64,000 nucleotides of DNA from contig CAWCPQ010000005.1 of NCBI GenBank assembly GCA_963797535.1, forward strand, positions 434,001 through 498,000, read 5' to 3'. The DNA comes from JAWWOL01 sp963797535 (GTDB taxonomy: Bacteria > Actinomycetota > Actinomycetes > JAWWOL01). This document shows positions 37,251 through 46,339 of the stretch, in pieces. Below the pieces are notes generated by a model. It was not told where the DNA came from and did no database searches. It saw only the letters and a list, made by a program, of their open reading frames with translations. Positions within the stretch are counted from its first letter, which is position 1, and the number at the start of each line of letters is the position of its first letter. A program made the translations under genes and the position numbers.

Positions 37251-38106
37251 CCTGATCGACCGGCCGGTCGCTGAGGCGCCGGTCTACGTCGGCACGTTCG
37301 CTCGCCAGGTGGGGGCCGAACTCCGGCTGATTTTCCGTCGTCGGCGCAACATCGCGATGCTGTTCGTCCTCGGCGCGATCCCGTTGCTGATCGGCATCGC
37401 ACTCAAGCTGTCCGGCCAGCCCCGCGGGGGCGGCGGACCGGCGTTCTTCTCGCTCATCACCAGCAACGGGCTGTTCCTGGCCTTCGCTGCCCTGACCGTG
37501 TGCCTACCGGTCTTCCTGCCACTCGCCGTTGCGGTGGTCGGGGGCGACTCGATCGCGGGTGAGGCCTCGTCGGGGACGCTGCGCTACCTGCTGACCGTGC
37601 CGGTGTCGCGCAGCCGGCTGCTGACGGTGAAGGCGATCGGGGTGCTGTCCTACCTGGCCGGCGCTGTCGGCGTCGTCGCGATCGTGGGGATCGCCTTCGG
37701 CTGGATCTTGTTCGGCGTCCACGACGTCGTCCTGCTCTCCGGCGACACCGTGTCCGGGCTGAACGGCGCCGTACGCACCCTGCTGGTCTGCGGCTTCGTG
37801 TTCATGGACCTGGTCGGGATCGCCGCCATCGCGCTGTTCTTCTCGACGATGACCGAGGTGCCGATCGGCGCGATGGCAGCGACGATCGCCGTGGCCATCA
37901 CGTTCACGGTGCTGGAGGCGGTGCCCCAGCTGAGCAGCATCCGGCCGATCCTGCTGACCAACCACTGGCTGGACTTCGGCGAGCTGCTGCGCAAGGACGT
38001 GCACGTGCGCTCCCTGCTGACCGGCTTGGAGCTGCCGCTGGTCTACGCGGCCATCTTCGGCTCGCTGGCGTGGGCCCGGATCACTTCGTCCGACGTCACG
38101 TCCTAG
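37237..38106 (+). CDS. ABC-2 type permease
   Basis: 289 residues, six helices in the ABC-2 membrane arrangement; the conserved stretch GEASSGTLRYLLTVPVSRSRLL is near residue 107. The start overlaps the ATPase gene. Substrate unknown. Confidence 0.9.
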   Translation: MSSVDLIDRPVAEAPVYVGTFARQVGAELRLIFRRRRNIAMLFVLGAIPLLIGIALKLSGQPRGGGGPAFFSLITSNGLFLAFAALTVCLPVFLPLAVAVVGGDSIAGEASSGTLRYLLTVPVSRSRLLTVKAIGVLSYLAGAVGVVAIVGIAFGWILFGVHDVVLLSGDTVSGLNGAVRTLLVCGFVFMDLVGIAAIALFFSTMTEVPIGAMAATIAVAITFTVLEAVPQLSSIRPILLTNHWLDFGELLRKDVHVRSLLTGLELPLVYAAIFGSLAWARITSSDVTS

Positions 38107-38113
38107 TCCCGAC

Positions 38114-38155
38114 CGTGGTAAGTCGTCCCGGCTGTGACCGGGACGACTCACCACG
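38114..38155. terminator. Hairpin between convergent ABC permease and MMPL genes
   Basis: 18-bp stem CGTGGTAAGTCGTCCCGG with complement, one mismatch, loop CTGTGA; no U-tract. It lies 7 bp after the permease stop and 11 bp before the MMPL stop, filling the 60-bp gap. Same design as other convergent-gap hairpins here but without GATC ends. Confidence 0.6.
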
Positions 38156-38166
38156 TTGTCCTTGGA

Positions 38167-40326
38167 TCAGCCGGCGCTGACCGTCTCCTCATGCAGGTCC
38201 ACCTGGTCGAGCAACGGCTCACCGGTTGGGTGTAGCGGTGACGGCTCGACCCGCATGATCTTGGCGGCCCAGTCCGGCAGGTACCAGTTCCAGCGGCCGA
38301 ACAGCACCACCAGTGACGGCACCAGCATCGCCCGCACGATCGTCGCGTCGAGCAGGATGCCGACGCCGAGCGCGGTGGCGAACACCTTGATGTCGGTGCC
38401 CGGCGCCGAGGCCAGCGCAGCGAACGCAAAGAACAGGATCAGCGCCGCTGAGGTGACCAGCCGGCCCGTGCGGCCGAGGCCGCGTACGACCGCTGCCTGG
38501 GTGGAACCGCTGCGGTCGTACTCCTCGCGCATCCGGGCCAGGATGAAGACTTCGTAGTCCATCGAGAGCCCGAACAGGAACGCGAAGATCAGCGGTGGCA
38601 GCCAGAAGGTCATCGCCCCTGTCGCCGACACCCCGAACACCGCCATCGAGCCGTGGCCGAGCTGCCAGAACCAGGTCGACAGGCCCATCACCGCGGCCAG
38701 GCTGACCAGGTTGAGCACGACGGCCTTGAGCGGCAGCAGCAGTGATCGGAACGTCCGCACCAGCAGGATGTAGGTGATGACCGCGATCAGGGCGATCACG
38801 TACGGGAAGTTGTCGTAGACCGCGTGCCGGTAGTCGATGATCGTGGCACCAAGCCCAGCGGTACCCACGTAACCGGGCAGCGACTTGACCGCCTTGGTGA
38901 CGTTGTCCACGACAGCGACCGAGCTGGAGTTGACGGTCTCGTCGTTGGGCACGACGTCGATGGCGATGTAGCCGTCGCCCGGCTTGTCAGCGGCAGCCAT
39001 ACGAATGCCACTGACCTTGGCCGTGGCGGCCGCGATTGTCGCCGCTTGCTCCGGAGTGCCCTTGGCCAGAACCACGATCGGCGTCAGCGCACCGCTGCCG
39101 ATGCCACCGTCCTCCAGCGTCTGCAGCGTCTTGTAGGCAGGCGAGGACGTGCCCTGGGACTTGGTGCTGGACTGGCCGAACTGGATGTGCCGGAGCGGCA
39201 GGATGCAGATGACCAGGATCAGCAGGGCCGCGCCGCCGACCAGCCATGGCTGCTTGACGACGAAACGAGCCCACGCGGTCCAGCCCTTGGACGCCTGGCC
39301 TTCCTTTCGGATGTGCGGGATGTCGACCCGTCGCCCGAAGGACGCCAGCATGGCCGGCAGCAGGGTGAGCACGACCGCGACACTGCACAACGGGATCAGC
39401 ATGCCGCCGAAGCCCATAGAGCGCAGGAGCGGCACCGGGATCACCACGAGAGCCAGCAGGCTGATCGCAACCGTGACACCGGACGCGAGCACGGCATGCC
39501 CCGCCTGCCGCAACGAGATCCGTACGGCCTCCTCGTTGGTGTGGCCGTGGGCTATCTCCTCACGCCATCGGGAGACGACGAGCAACGAGTAGTCGATGGC
39601 GACGCCGAGGCCCACCAGGGCGATCAGGAACTGGACGACGAAGCTGACGTCCACCACGTACGTCAGCAGCAGCACGATCAAGAACGTGCTGAGGATGGAG
39701 ACCGCGGCGATCAGCAGCGGGACGAGGGCCAGCAACGAGGCGAACACGAACGCGAGAACGGCCAGGGCGCCCAGTGCGCCGAGCAAGGTCTCGCTCAGGA
39801 CGCTCGGGCCGCTGTCGTTGCCGCCGCCGGAAGCCAGGTCCGCGTAGCCGGTGATGCCACCCGTGAGGCCATGCTGCTTGAGGGCGGCGTTGAAGGCGTC
39901 CTCGACCTTGGCCTTGTTGGGGTCGACGAAGTTGGCCGGCTGAGGCTCGTACACCAGACCGAACGTGGTGCGGCCGTCCTCGGTGATGAAGCCCTTGTCC
40001 TTGGTGGAGCCGAAGTCGACGACGCGCAGGGTCGGGATGTCGCGGACAGCCTGGTAGACCGCGGCGACGTCGGCAGCCGACCCCTGAACCGTCTTGCCGG
40101 CCGGCACCGTCACGACCGGGACGTAGGCGGCCTGGGCGTTGGCGCCGTCGTAGGCCTTGATCAGCTTCTGCTCGGTCTCATAGCCCTGTTGACCGGGGAG
40201 CGAGAAGTCGTAGGACAGCCGCGAGCTGACCGCACCCGCAGCGATGCCGCCGGCGATGAAGGCAACCAGCCAGAAGGCGAACACCCACCGTCGATGGGCA
40301 AGGACAAAATTGGCTATGCGATCCAT
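38167..40326 (-). CDS. MMPL/RND-family transporter (second)
   Basis: 719-residue membrane exporter with two bundles of helices and the FGLSMDYEVFI motif near residue 580. ATG at 40326 has AGGAGA 7 nt upstream; sequence before it has no family features. Same family as the protein at 1031-3301 but clearly different in loop regions. No local regulator; substrate unknown. Confidence 0.9.
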   Translation of the reverse strand: MDRIANFVLAHRRWVFAFWLVAFIAGGIAAGAVSSRLSYDFSLPGQQGYETEQKLIKAYDGANAQAAYVPVVTVPAGKTVQGSAADVAAVYQAVRDIPTLRVVDFGSTKDKGFITEDGRTTFGLVYEPQPANFVDPNKAKVEDAFNAALKQHGLTGGITGYADLASGGGNDSGPSVLSETLLGALGALAVLAFVFASLLALVPLLIAAVSILSTFLIVLLLTYVVDVSFVVQFLIALVGLGVAIDYSLLVVSRWREEIAHGHTNEEAVRISLRQAGHAVLASGVTVAISLLALVVIPVPLLRSMGFGGMLIPLCSVAVVLTLLPAMLASFGRRVDIPHIRKEGQASKGWTAWARFVVKQPWLVGGAALLILVICILPLRHIQFGQSSTKSQGTSSPAYKTLQTLEDGGIGSGALTPIVVLAKGTPEQAATIAAATAKVSGIRMAAADKPGDGYIAIDVVPNDETVNSSSVAVVDNVTKAVKSLPGYVGTAGLGATIIDYRHAVYDNFPYVIALIAVITYILLVRTFRSLLLPLKAVVLNLVSLAAVMGLSTWFWQLGHGSMAVFGVSATGAMTFWLPPLIFAFLFGLSMDYEVFILARMREEYDRSGSTQAAVVRGLGRTGRLVTSAALILFFAFAALASAPGTDIKVFATALGVGILLDATIVRAMLVPSLVVLFGRWNWYLPDWAAKIMRVEPSPLHPTGEPLLDQVDLHEETVSAG

Positions 40327-40546
40327 CGGGCTCTCCTGCAAAAAGTCGGGTCGGTCGGATGGCATGGCGGAGAACTGACAAGGATGGCGCCCCCGCGCTG
40401 GTAGATCACTTGTATCGCACCCCGCCGACAAAAGGCCAACCGGAATCCGGGTACCGCCCCGGCTGCACGCTTGAGGGGCACGCACGGTAGACGTGCGGTC
40501 ACGATGGGACTCATCGGTGCGCCTGCAATTCACCCGTTCGCGAGCC

Positions 40547-40570
40547 AACCTCGCGGCCCCGGCGAGCGTT
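40547..40570 (+). promoter_or_regulatory. ECF-type promoter before the sigma factor gene (autoregulation candidate)
   Basis: AACC (40547-40550), exactly 16 bp, then CGTT (40567-40570): the classic ECF sigma promoter layout. The expected start falls just before the GAGGAGG ribosome site of the sigma gene. Upstream (40327-40546) nothing else is recognised. Autoregulation by the encoded sigma factor is a reasonable inference. Confidence 0.5.
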
Positions 40571-40589
40571 AGATGGCCGAGGAGGTTCG

Positions 40590-41090
40590 GTGCGGGAAGC
40601 AGACAGCGCAGCGTTCGAACGGTTCGCAGCCGCCCAGCTGTCGAGCCTGCTTCGGCCTGCCTACTACCTGACCGGTGACTGGCACCTCGCTCAGGACCTC
40701 GTGCAGGCGACGCTGGTAAAGATGTGCGGCGCGTGGGGACGGCTCAAGCCCGACGTCGACCGGGTGGCCTACGCCCGTACCGTCCTGGTGAACGTCTACC
40801 GGGACCACGTCAGGTCCGAGCGGCGCCGGTCCGGGCTGCTGCGCAACTTTTCCGCATCCCCTCCGGCCGAGGCGGTCGACGTCGCCGAGCGGGACTACCA
40901 GCGAGAGCTGCTGATGCAGCTCCCGCCCAAGCAGCGAGCCGTCGTCGTGCTGCGCTTCCTCGAGGACCTGAGCATCCAGCAGACCGCCGACTGTCTCGGC
41001 GTGACCACGGGCACCGTCAAGAGCCAGACCTCCGACGCGCTGAGCGCTTTGCGGGCGGCCATTGCCAACGTAGGAGGCAGCCATGAATGA
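40590..41090 (+). CDS. RNA polymerase sigma factor, SigE/ECF family
   Basis: 166 residues, two-domain sigma-70: region 2 with YYLTGDWHLAQDLVQ (DNA/-10 recognition) and region 4 with LPPKQRAVVVLRFLEDLS and QTADCLGVTTGTVKSQ (helix-turn-helix). GTG at 40590 follows GGAGG by 5 nt. The stop overlaps the next gene (8 nt), whose product spans the membrane once and is the likely anti-sigma or target. Confidence 0.93.
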   Translation: MREADSAAFERFAAAQLSSLLRPAYYLTGDWHLAQDLVQATLVKMCGAWGRLKPDVDRVAYARTVLVNVYRDHVRSERRRSGLLRNFSASPPAEAVDVAERDYQRELLMQLPPKQRAVVVLRFLEDLSIQQTADCLGVTTGTVKSQTSDALSALRAAIANVGGSHE

Positions 41091-43059
41091 GGACGAGGCG
41101 TCGGCCCTGTTCGCGCCGGCGCGGGAGCGTCCCGTACCCCCTGCTGCCTTTTCCATGGCGGACGTCTTTGCCGAGGACAGCAGGGTGCGGCGACGGCACC
41201 GGGTCTCCGCAGTGCTGGGTACGGTCGCGGTGGTGCTAGCAGTGGTCATCGGGTCGGTCGTCGTGTCCAACGGCGGCGGGACCAACGGTGAGGCGCACCC
41301 GTCGGCGACGACGCCAGCAGCGCCGGCCCCCTCCCTCGCCGAACTGATCGCTGGAGTCTCACTGCCGCCCGACGCGAAGCCGGTCGCCTCGCTCGGGCCG
41401 AACAACTTCGGAAACTCGCCGTACGCCGATGCCGCCGGCTACCAGCAGCGGGTGCGCTACTGGACCACCAAGCTGGCGCCAGCGGCGGCACTGAAGGCCC
41501 TGCGTGCTCACCTGCCGGCGGGGATGACCTACGTCGACGAAGGGCACGGAACTGTAGGCGGACTGCCCTTCGTCACGGGGTCTTTTCGAGCAGCCGAGAC
41601 CGCGAGGCTCTACGGCCCGCGACTTCTCCTCAACGCCCAAGCCGCCGCGAACGGCAGCACCGAGCTGACCACCGCCGCCTGGGAAATCGTCAAACCGGCG
41701 AAGACCGCAGCCGAGACCGTCGGCCCTGGTGTCACGTCGGTCGTGGGTTCGTACGACGGCAAGCAGTCGGTCACGGTGGACGGCGCGGCGGCCCAGCAGC
41801 TGGCGCGAGACTTCAACGCCCTGTGGGTGAACGAGGATCCACCGTCTTCCTGCCCGCCCAGCGCCAACAGGGTGACGCTTACGTTCAGAGGACCTGGCAA
41901 GACGCAGACGTTCGACGAGGCCTGCGGTCTGATCTCGTCAGCGACCGGCGGACCGCCACTCCTCAAGTCCTCCCCAGCCTTCGAGGCCGACCTCCGGACC
42001 TACTTCGCCGACATCCTGCCAACGCCGGTGCCCTCGAGCCCGCCGGTGCAGATTGCACCGACTCCCACACCGCCGAGCCTGGCTGCCGTGCTCAACCAGT
42101 TCCCCGTACCGCCCGGTTCCAGCCGGATCTCGGCGGACGCCAGCGGGCTGTCGCAAGGGATGACGGTCGGAAACGACCCGAGCATCATTCGGAGGTACGC
42201 GTACTGGACCTCGCCGCTACCGCGGCCAGCGACGGTCAGGTGGCTGGAGCAGCACCTGCCGAGCACCTGGCGGCCCAGCTTCGACATCACCGTGGGCGAC
42301 AACGAGTCGGACGCGATGCTGAACGGGCCGGTCAACCCGACCGAGGACGGACCCAACCTCGTGGTCTCTGTGATCGACCGACCCACCGGTTCGTACATCC
42401 GCGTCCAGGCGTGGGCCGACCCGCTCGTGCCCAAGTCACCTACCGAAACACTGACCGGTGTCAGCGCCGTCACCCTGACCACGCGTGACGAGGTTGCTCC
42501 TGCGAACCTGCCACCACTCCAAACGGTGAAGCTCACCTCCGCCCAGATCCAGCAGCTGGTGACCGACCTGAACGCAATGCCCGTTCATCCGGGCGGGAGC
42601 ATCAGCTGCACGGCGGGTACGCCGGAGGTGATCCTCGACTTCATCACGAAGGCGGGAGAACGCCGCTTCCTGTACGACCGCAACTGCCGTTCCGTGACCC
42701 TGCTGCATTCCTCCGTGCCAGGCCTTGCGCCCTCGCCGGCCTTCTATCGCGACGTGGCGGCCGACCTCGCGACTCCGACCGGGCCGGTCCGTGGGACGCT
42801 GATCGCCGACATCAGCGTGTCCGACCATGCGGCACGCGGGGGTCATCGCTTCAACGCCAAGGGCACGATCACGGTCAAGCGGAACGGGAGTCCGATCGCC
42901 ACCGGTACAGTCGCCGATGGCCACTCCCTGACGCTGACCGAGCCGCCCGGCACGTACGACGTGTCGGCCGCAACACCAGGGGCTGCTTGCACCGCGGGCA
43001 CGGTCACGGTTGTAGCGGGCAAGCAGGCCGACGTCTCGATCCTCTGCCGGGCAACCTAG
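41083..43059 (+). CDS. Membrane-anchored protein with two tandem copies of a two-Cys module
   Basis: 658 residues. Residues 1-40 cytoplasmic (possible anti-sigma segment), transmembrane helix 41-62, Pro/Ala/Thr linker, then two homologous halves. Copy 1 (~84-310) and copy 2 (~331-560) each begin with LAELIAGVSLPPD / LAAVLNQFPVPPG, continue with RYWTTKL / YAYWTSPL, and end with a strand region holding two Cys (257/281; 509/535) about 25 residues apart. The C-terminal ~90 residues look like an Ig/carboxypeptidase-regulatory-like beta domain. Overlaps the sigma gene; role inferred as cognate membrane partner. Confidence 0.8.
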   Translation: MNEDEASALFAPARERPVPPAAFSMADVFAEDSRVRRRHRVSAVLGTVAVVLAVVIGSVVVSNGGGTNGEAHPSATTPAAPAPSLAELIAGVSLPPDAKPVASLGPNNFGNSPYADAAGYQQRVRYWTTKLAPAAALKALRAHLPAGMTYVDEGHGTVGGLPFVTGSFRAAETARLYGPRLLLNAQAAANGSTELTTAAWEIVKPAKTAAETVGPGVTSVVGSYDGKQSVTVDGAAAQQLARDFNALWVNEDPPSSCPPSANRVTLTFRGPGKTQTFDEACGLISSATGGPPLLKSSPAFEADLRTYFADILPTPVPSSPPVQIAPTPTPPSLAAVLNQFPVPPGSSRISADASGLSQGMTVGNDPSIIRRYAYWTSPLPRPATVRWLEQHLPSTWRPSFDITVGDNESDAMLNGPVNPTEDGPNLVVSVIDRPTGSYIRVQAWADPLVPKSPTETLTGVSAVTLTTRDEVAPANLPPLQTVKLTSAQIQQLVTDLNAMPVHPGGSISCTAGTPEVILDFITKAGERRFLYDRNCRSVTLLHSSVPGLAPSPAFYRDVAADLATPTGPVRGTLIADISVSDHAARGGHRFNAKGTITVKRNGSPIATGTVADGHSLTLTEPPGTYDVSAATPGAACTAGTVTVVAGKQADVSILCRAT

Positions 43060-43077
43060 CGCGCTACGGTCAGATGC

Positions 43078-43494
43078 ATGGCGGTCGACGACGACCTGCT
43101 GGCTCGCGATGAACCCGGCCCACGCCGCGGCTCCGTGGCTCTTCTCGTCCTGATGACGGCGATCGTCTTCACGGCGCTGCACCTGTTCAGCCATCCCGCG
43201 ACCGCATCGGTACAGCTCACCGTGCAAGAAGCCAACGCCGCGCCCGTACGGATCCTGCACGTCACGGGGGCCGACGCGCGACGGTTGACCGCCGACTTCA
43301 CCCAGCTCCAGCCCGGTCGGATCCCCTGTGGCGCACCGGGACCAGCCGACATCGTGGTCGCCCTGCCGACGGCGACCTACGACATCAACGGCGAGTGCGC
43401 CAGGGTCGTCCGGCTGCCCGAGCACGCCGGCGAACAGGTGTGGCTGGAGTCGACGGCGCTGTCCACGGACATTGACGCAGCCTTGGCGCGATAG
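43078..43494 (+). CDS. Membrane-anchored single two-Cys module protein
   Basis: 138 residues: N-terminal helix 20-40, then one copy of the strand region seen at the end of each half of the neighbouring 658-residue protein (LTADFTQLQ, Cys84, IVVALPTATYDINGE, Cys107). It starts 18 bp after that gene. No enzyme motif. Probably a disulfide-stabilised extracytoplasmic domain; function unknown. Confidence 0.75.
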   Translation: MAVDDDLLARDEPGPRRGSVALLVLMTAIVFTALHLFSHPATASVQLTVQEANAAPVRILHVTGADARRLTADFTQLQPGRIPCGAPGPADIVVALPTATYDINGECARVVRLPEHAGEQVWLESTALSTDIDAALAR

Positions 43495-43512
43495 GTCGCG
43501 CGATAAGTAGCG

Positions 43513-44217
43513 CTAGGTCGCGCAGGCGTCGCCTTCGCAGGCCTCCGCGCCGTTGGCGGTGACGAAGCTCAGCGGCTGGCGCTCGGACCAGGCCTGCTCC
43601 AGCGTCTGCAGCATGATCTCCGGCGGCTGCGCGCCCGAGATCCCGTACCGCCCGTCGACGACGAAGAACGGCACCCCGTGGATGCCGTACGCCGCAGCCT
43701 GAGCGACGTCGGCACGTACGGCATCGGCGTAGCGATCGGAAGCGAGGACCGCGTCCACCTGGTCGGCGGGAAGACCAACCTCGATGGCGAGTCCACGCAG
43801 CGCGGTGTGGTCGGACACCGGCGAGCCCTCGGTGAACGTGGCGAAGTCGAGTCGTTCCTTGAGGTCGTCCTGCAGCCCGTGCTCCAGCGCGAGGTGCAGC
43901 AGCCGGTGGGCGTCGAACGTGTTGCCGGCCCGGTTGAGGTCGAAGCGGAAGTCGAGCCCCTCGCCGGCGGCCATTGCGGCGACGTGGTCGACCATCGCCT
44001 GCGCATCACTGCGGGAGCGGCCCAGCTTGGCGGCGAGCTCCTCGACGTGGTGTCCGCTCTCGGCCGGCGACGGGCCCGCGTGCGGGTCGAGCTGGAAGCT
44101 GCGCCAGGTCACCTCGATCGCGTCCCTGTGCGCAAACTGCTGCAGAGCGGACTCGAAGCGGCGCTTACCGATGTAGCACCAGGGGCAGACGACGTCGGAC
44201 CAGATCTCAACCTTCAT
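43513..44217 (-). CDS. DsbA-family oxidoreductase, FrnE type
   Basis: About 234 residues, cytoplasmic (no signal). Thioredoxin-fold protein with active-site CPWC at residues 11-14, cis-Pro region GVPFFVVDGRYGISGAQ near 185, and a second Cys pair near the C-terminus (EACEGDAC) as in FrnE of Deinococcus and 2-hydroxychromene isomerase-like proteins. ATG at 44217 is chosen; a TTG four codons earlier is possible. Converges with the module protein (18 bp gap). Confidence 0.9.
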   Translation of the reverse strand: MKVEIWSDVVCPWCYIGKRRFESALQQFAHRDAIEVTWRSFQLDPHAGPSPAESGHHVEELAAKLGRSRSDAQAMVDHVAAMAAGEGLDFRFDLNRAGNTFDAHRLLHLALEHGLQDDLKERLDFATFTEGSPVSDHTALRGLAIEVGLPADQVDAVLASDRYADAVRADVAQAAAYGIHGVPFFVVDGRYGISGAQPPEIMLQTLEQAWSERQPLSFVTANGAEACEGDACAT

Positions 44218-44265
44218 GTACGGGGGCAACTCGCCTGCCGCGCCGGGGATTCCTGACCTTCCGGG

Positions 44266-44658
44266 TCAGTGAGTGAGCTGGAGCCGGTCCGGGTCGAGCT
44301 CGCGCAGAACGGCGTCGAGGGCCGGCGCCAGATCGAGCCGCGGGCCGACGGCGTAGAGCGGACCGGAGCCGTCCGTCAGCAGCTGCCGAGCCATCGCAAC
44401 CCCGCGCGGCGGCAGCGGGCCCGGTCCGGACAGGACGCCCACCAAACGGCGGATGTCGCCCGCCGCGAGCAGTACCCGCTGCCGAGCCAGGGGCGCTCGC
44501 CGGATCGAGGCGGGACGTCGGGACTGGCTCAGCACCGCCTCCCAGTCACGAGCAAGCCGACGACGTACGGCGGCGGGCCCGTACCACCTGGCCAGCAGTC
44601 CTTCCCGGGATCGTGCCGCCGAGGTCCTGAGTCCTGAGTCGTGCGTGTGTCGTTCCAT
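44266..44658 (-). CDS. Uncharacterised Arg-rich protein
   Basis: 130 residues, soluble, basic N-terminal half (SRRPASIRRAPLARQR), Leu-rich C-terminal half. No family or motif recognised. ATG at 44658 has only a weak GAAGA upstream. Divergent from the GlxA-like regulator with 52 bp between starts. Confidence 0.55.
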   Translation of the reverse strand: MERHTHDSGLRTSAARSREGLLARWYGPAAVRRRLARDWEAVLSQSRRPASIRRAPLARQRVLLAAGDIRRLVGVLSGPGPLPPRGVAMARQLLTDGSGPLYAVGPRLDLAPALDAVLRELDPDRLQLTH

Positions 44659-44710
44659 GTCTTCATGGTGCCCCGTGACCGGCCGTCTATCGCGTGGCAT
44701 TCTTGTCGTT

Positions 44711-45688
44711 ATGCGCGCAATTAAGGCCAACGTCGCGGCACGCAACCGAACCGTCGCCATCGTGGTCTACGACGACGTGACGATGTTCGAGTTCTCCTGC
44801 GCCCTCGAGGTTTTCGGCAGTGTGCTGTCGAGCACCGGACCGTTGTACGAGGTGTTGGTGTGTGGCACCACCCGCACGGTCACCGCCCACAACGGCCTGC
44901 AGCTTGTGGTCCCGTACGGGCTGACCCAGCTGTACCGCGCCGACACGATCATCGTGCCGCCGATGGAGGCGGCCGAGGCGGCACCGGAGGAGGTGCTGCG
45001 GGCGCTGCGCCGAGCGCACGCCAGGGGTGCGCGACTGGTGTCGCTGTGTACGGGCGTCTTCTCGCTGGCGGCGGCGGGCTTGATGGACGGCCGTCGGGCA
45101 ACGACGCACTGGACCGAGTGCGCCGAGCTGGCCCGGCGATTTCCGTCGATGACGGTGGATCCGGACGTGCTGTACGTCGACGACGGCGACATCCTGACCG
45201 CCGCCGGGAGCGCAGCGAGCCTGGACCTGTGCCTGCACATCGTGCGGCAGGACCACGGGGCCGAAGTCGTGACCGAGCTGGCCCGCGAACTAGTGGTACC
45301 GCCCTATCGCGACGGTGGGCAGGCGCAGTACATCGAGCGGCCGCAGCCGGCCCTCGATGAGGCCAGCCTGTTCACCGCGACGCTGGCCTGGGCGAGCGAG
45401 CACCTCGCCGAGCCGCTCAGCGTCCAACAGCTGGCCGACCGGTCACTGATGAGCAGGCGCACGTTCGCCCGGCACTTCGCCGCGAGCACCGGCACCACTC
45501 CGTACCAATGGCTGCTGGCTCAGCGGTTGCGACTGGCTCAGCTGCTGCTCGAAACCAGCGACCTGACGGTGGAGCAGGTGGCGGTGCGGAGCGGGTTCGA
45601 CGACGCATCCGTGCTGCGCAAGCACTTCCGGCGTCTGCTGCAGACCAATCCTCTGGCCTACCGGCGCACGTTCCGCGCGGCGAGCTGA
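44711..45688 (+). CDS. GlxA-family AraC-type transcriptional regulator
   Basis: 325 residues: N-terminal DJ-1/PfpI-like amidotransferase domain (~10-185) with the nucleophile-elbow Cys in SLCTGVFSLAAAG, and C-terminal AraC helix-turn-helix pair (~225-320) with LSVQQLADRSLMSRRTFAR and VEQVAVRSGFDDASVLRKHF. Usually activates amidase/nitrile or stress genes in response to small amides. No ribosome site before ATG at 44711. Its 3' side is the hairpin array. Confidence 0.92.
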   Translation: MRAIKANVAARNRTVAIVVYDDVTMFEFSCALEVFGSVLSSTGPLYEVLVCGTTRTVTAHNGLQLVVPYGLTQLYRADTIIVPPMEAAEAAPEEVLRALRRAHARGARLVSLCTGVFSLAAAGLMDGRRATTHWTECAELARRFPSMTVDPDVLYVDDGDILTAAGSAASLDLCLHIVRQDHGAEVVTELARELVVPPYRDGGQAQYIERPQPALDEASLFTATLAWASEHLAEPLSVQQLADRSLMSRRTFARHFAASTGTTPYQWLLAQRLRLAQLLLETSDLTVEQVAVRSGFDDASVLRKHFRRLLQTNPLAYRRTFRAAS

Positions 45689-45738
45689 CCCCGACAACGA
45701 GGGGTCCGCGGCGCTTGCGGTGGCTGTGGCTGTCGGCT

Positions 45739-46309
45739 GATCACTGATGCCGGGCGTACCGAATGCGCGCCGTTTACGGTGCGGCGTGCACCACTGATCG
45801 CCCGCGGGCGCGGACGCTGGCTGTCGGCGATCACTGGTGCCGCGCGTACCGAATGCGCCCCGTTTACGGTGCGGCGTGCACCACTGATCACCCGCGGGCG
45901 CCGGCTGTCGGCGATCACTGGTGCCGGGCGTACCGAATGCGCCCCGTTTACGGTGCGGCGTGCACCACTGATCACCCGCGGGCGCCGGCTGTCGGCGATC
46001 ACTGGTGCCGCGCGTACCGAATGCGCCCCGTTTACGGTGCGGCGTGCACCACTGATCACCCGCGGGCGCCGGCTGTCGGCGATCACTGGTGCCGGGCGTA
46101 CCGAATGCGCCCCGTTTACGGTGCGGCGTGCACCACTGATCACCCGCGGGCGCTGGCTGTCGGCGATCACTGGTGCCGGGCGTACCGAATGCGCCCCGTT
46201 TACGGTGCGGCGTGCACCACTGATCACCCGCGGGCGCTGGCTGTCGGCGATCACTGGTGCCGGGCGTACCGAATGCGCCCCGTTTACGGTGCGGCGTGCA
46301 CCACTGATC
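45739..46309. repeat. Seven-copy tandem array of GATC-capped hairpin units, 84-bp period
   Basis: Seven copies start at 45739, 45829, 45913, 45997, 46081, 46165 and 46249; the first spacing is 90 bp (6 extra bases, GCGGAC) and the other five are exactly 84. Each copy is a hairpin (outer stem GATCACTGGTGC with GCACCACTGATC, one C-C mismatch, inner stems around ACCG...CGGT) followed by a ~23-bp spacer containing the palindrome CCCGCGGGCG. Copies differ at a few bases (CCGGGCG versus CCGCGCG). It fills the 651-bp gap between the convergent GlxA and hspR genes. Because 84 is divisible by three it creates long open frames in several frames; these are not genes. Confidence 0.9.
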
Positions 46310-46339
46310 GCGCCAACCCGCCTCAACCGGGAGGAGGTG

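Noticed and set aside
45739..46309. CRISPR-like repeat array
   Set aside because: Both the hairpin and the spacer are repeated almost identically; true CRISPR spacers differ. No cas genes are nearby.
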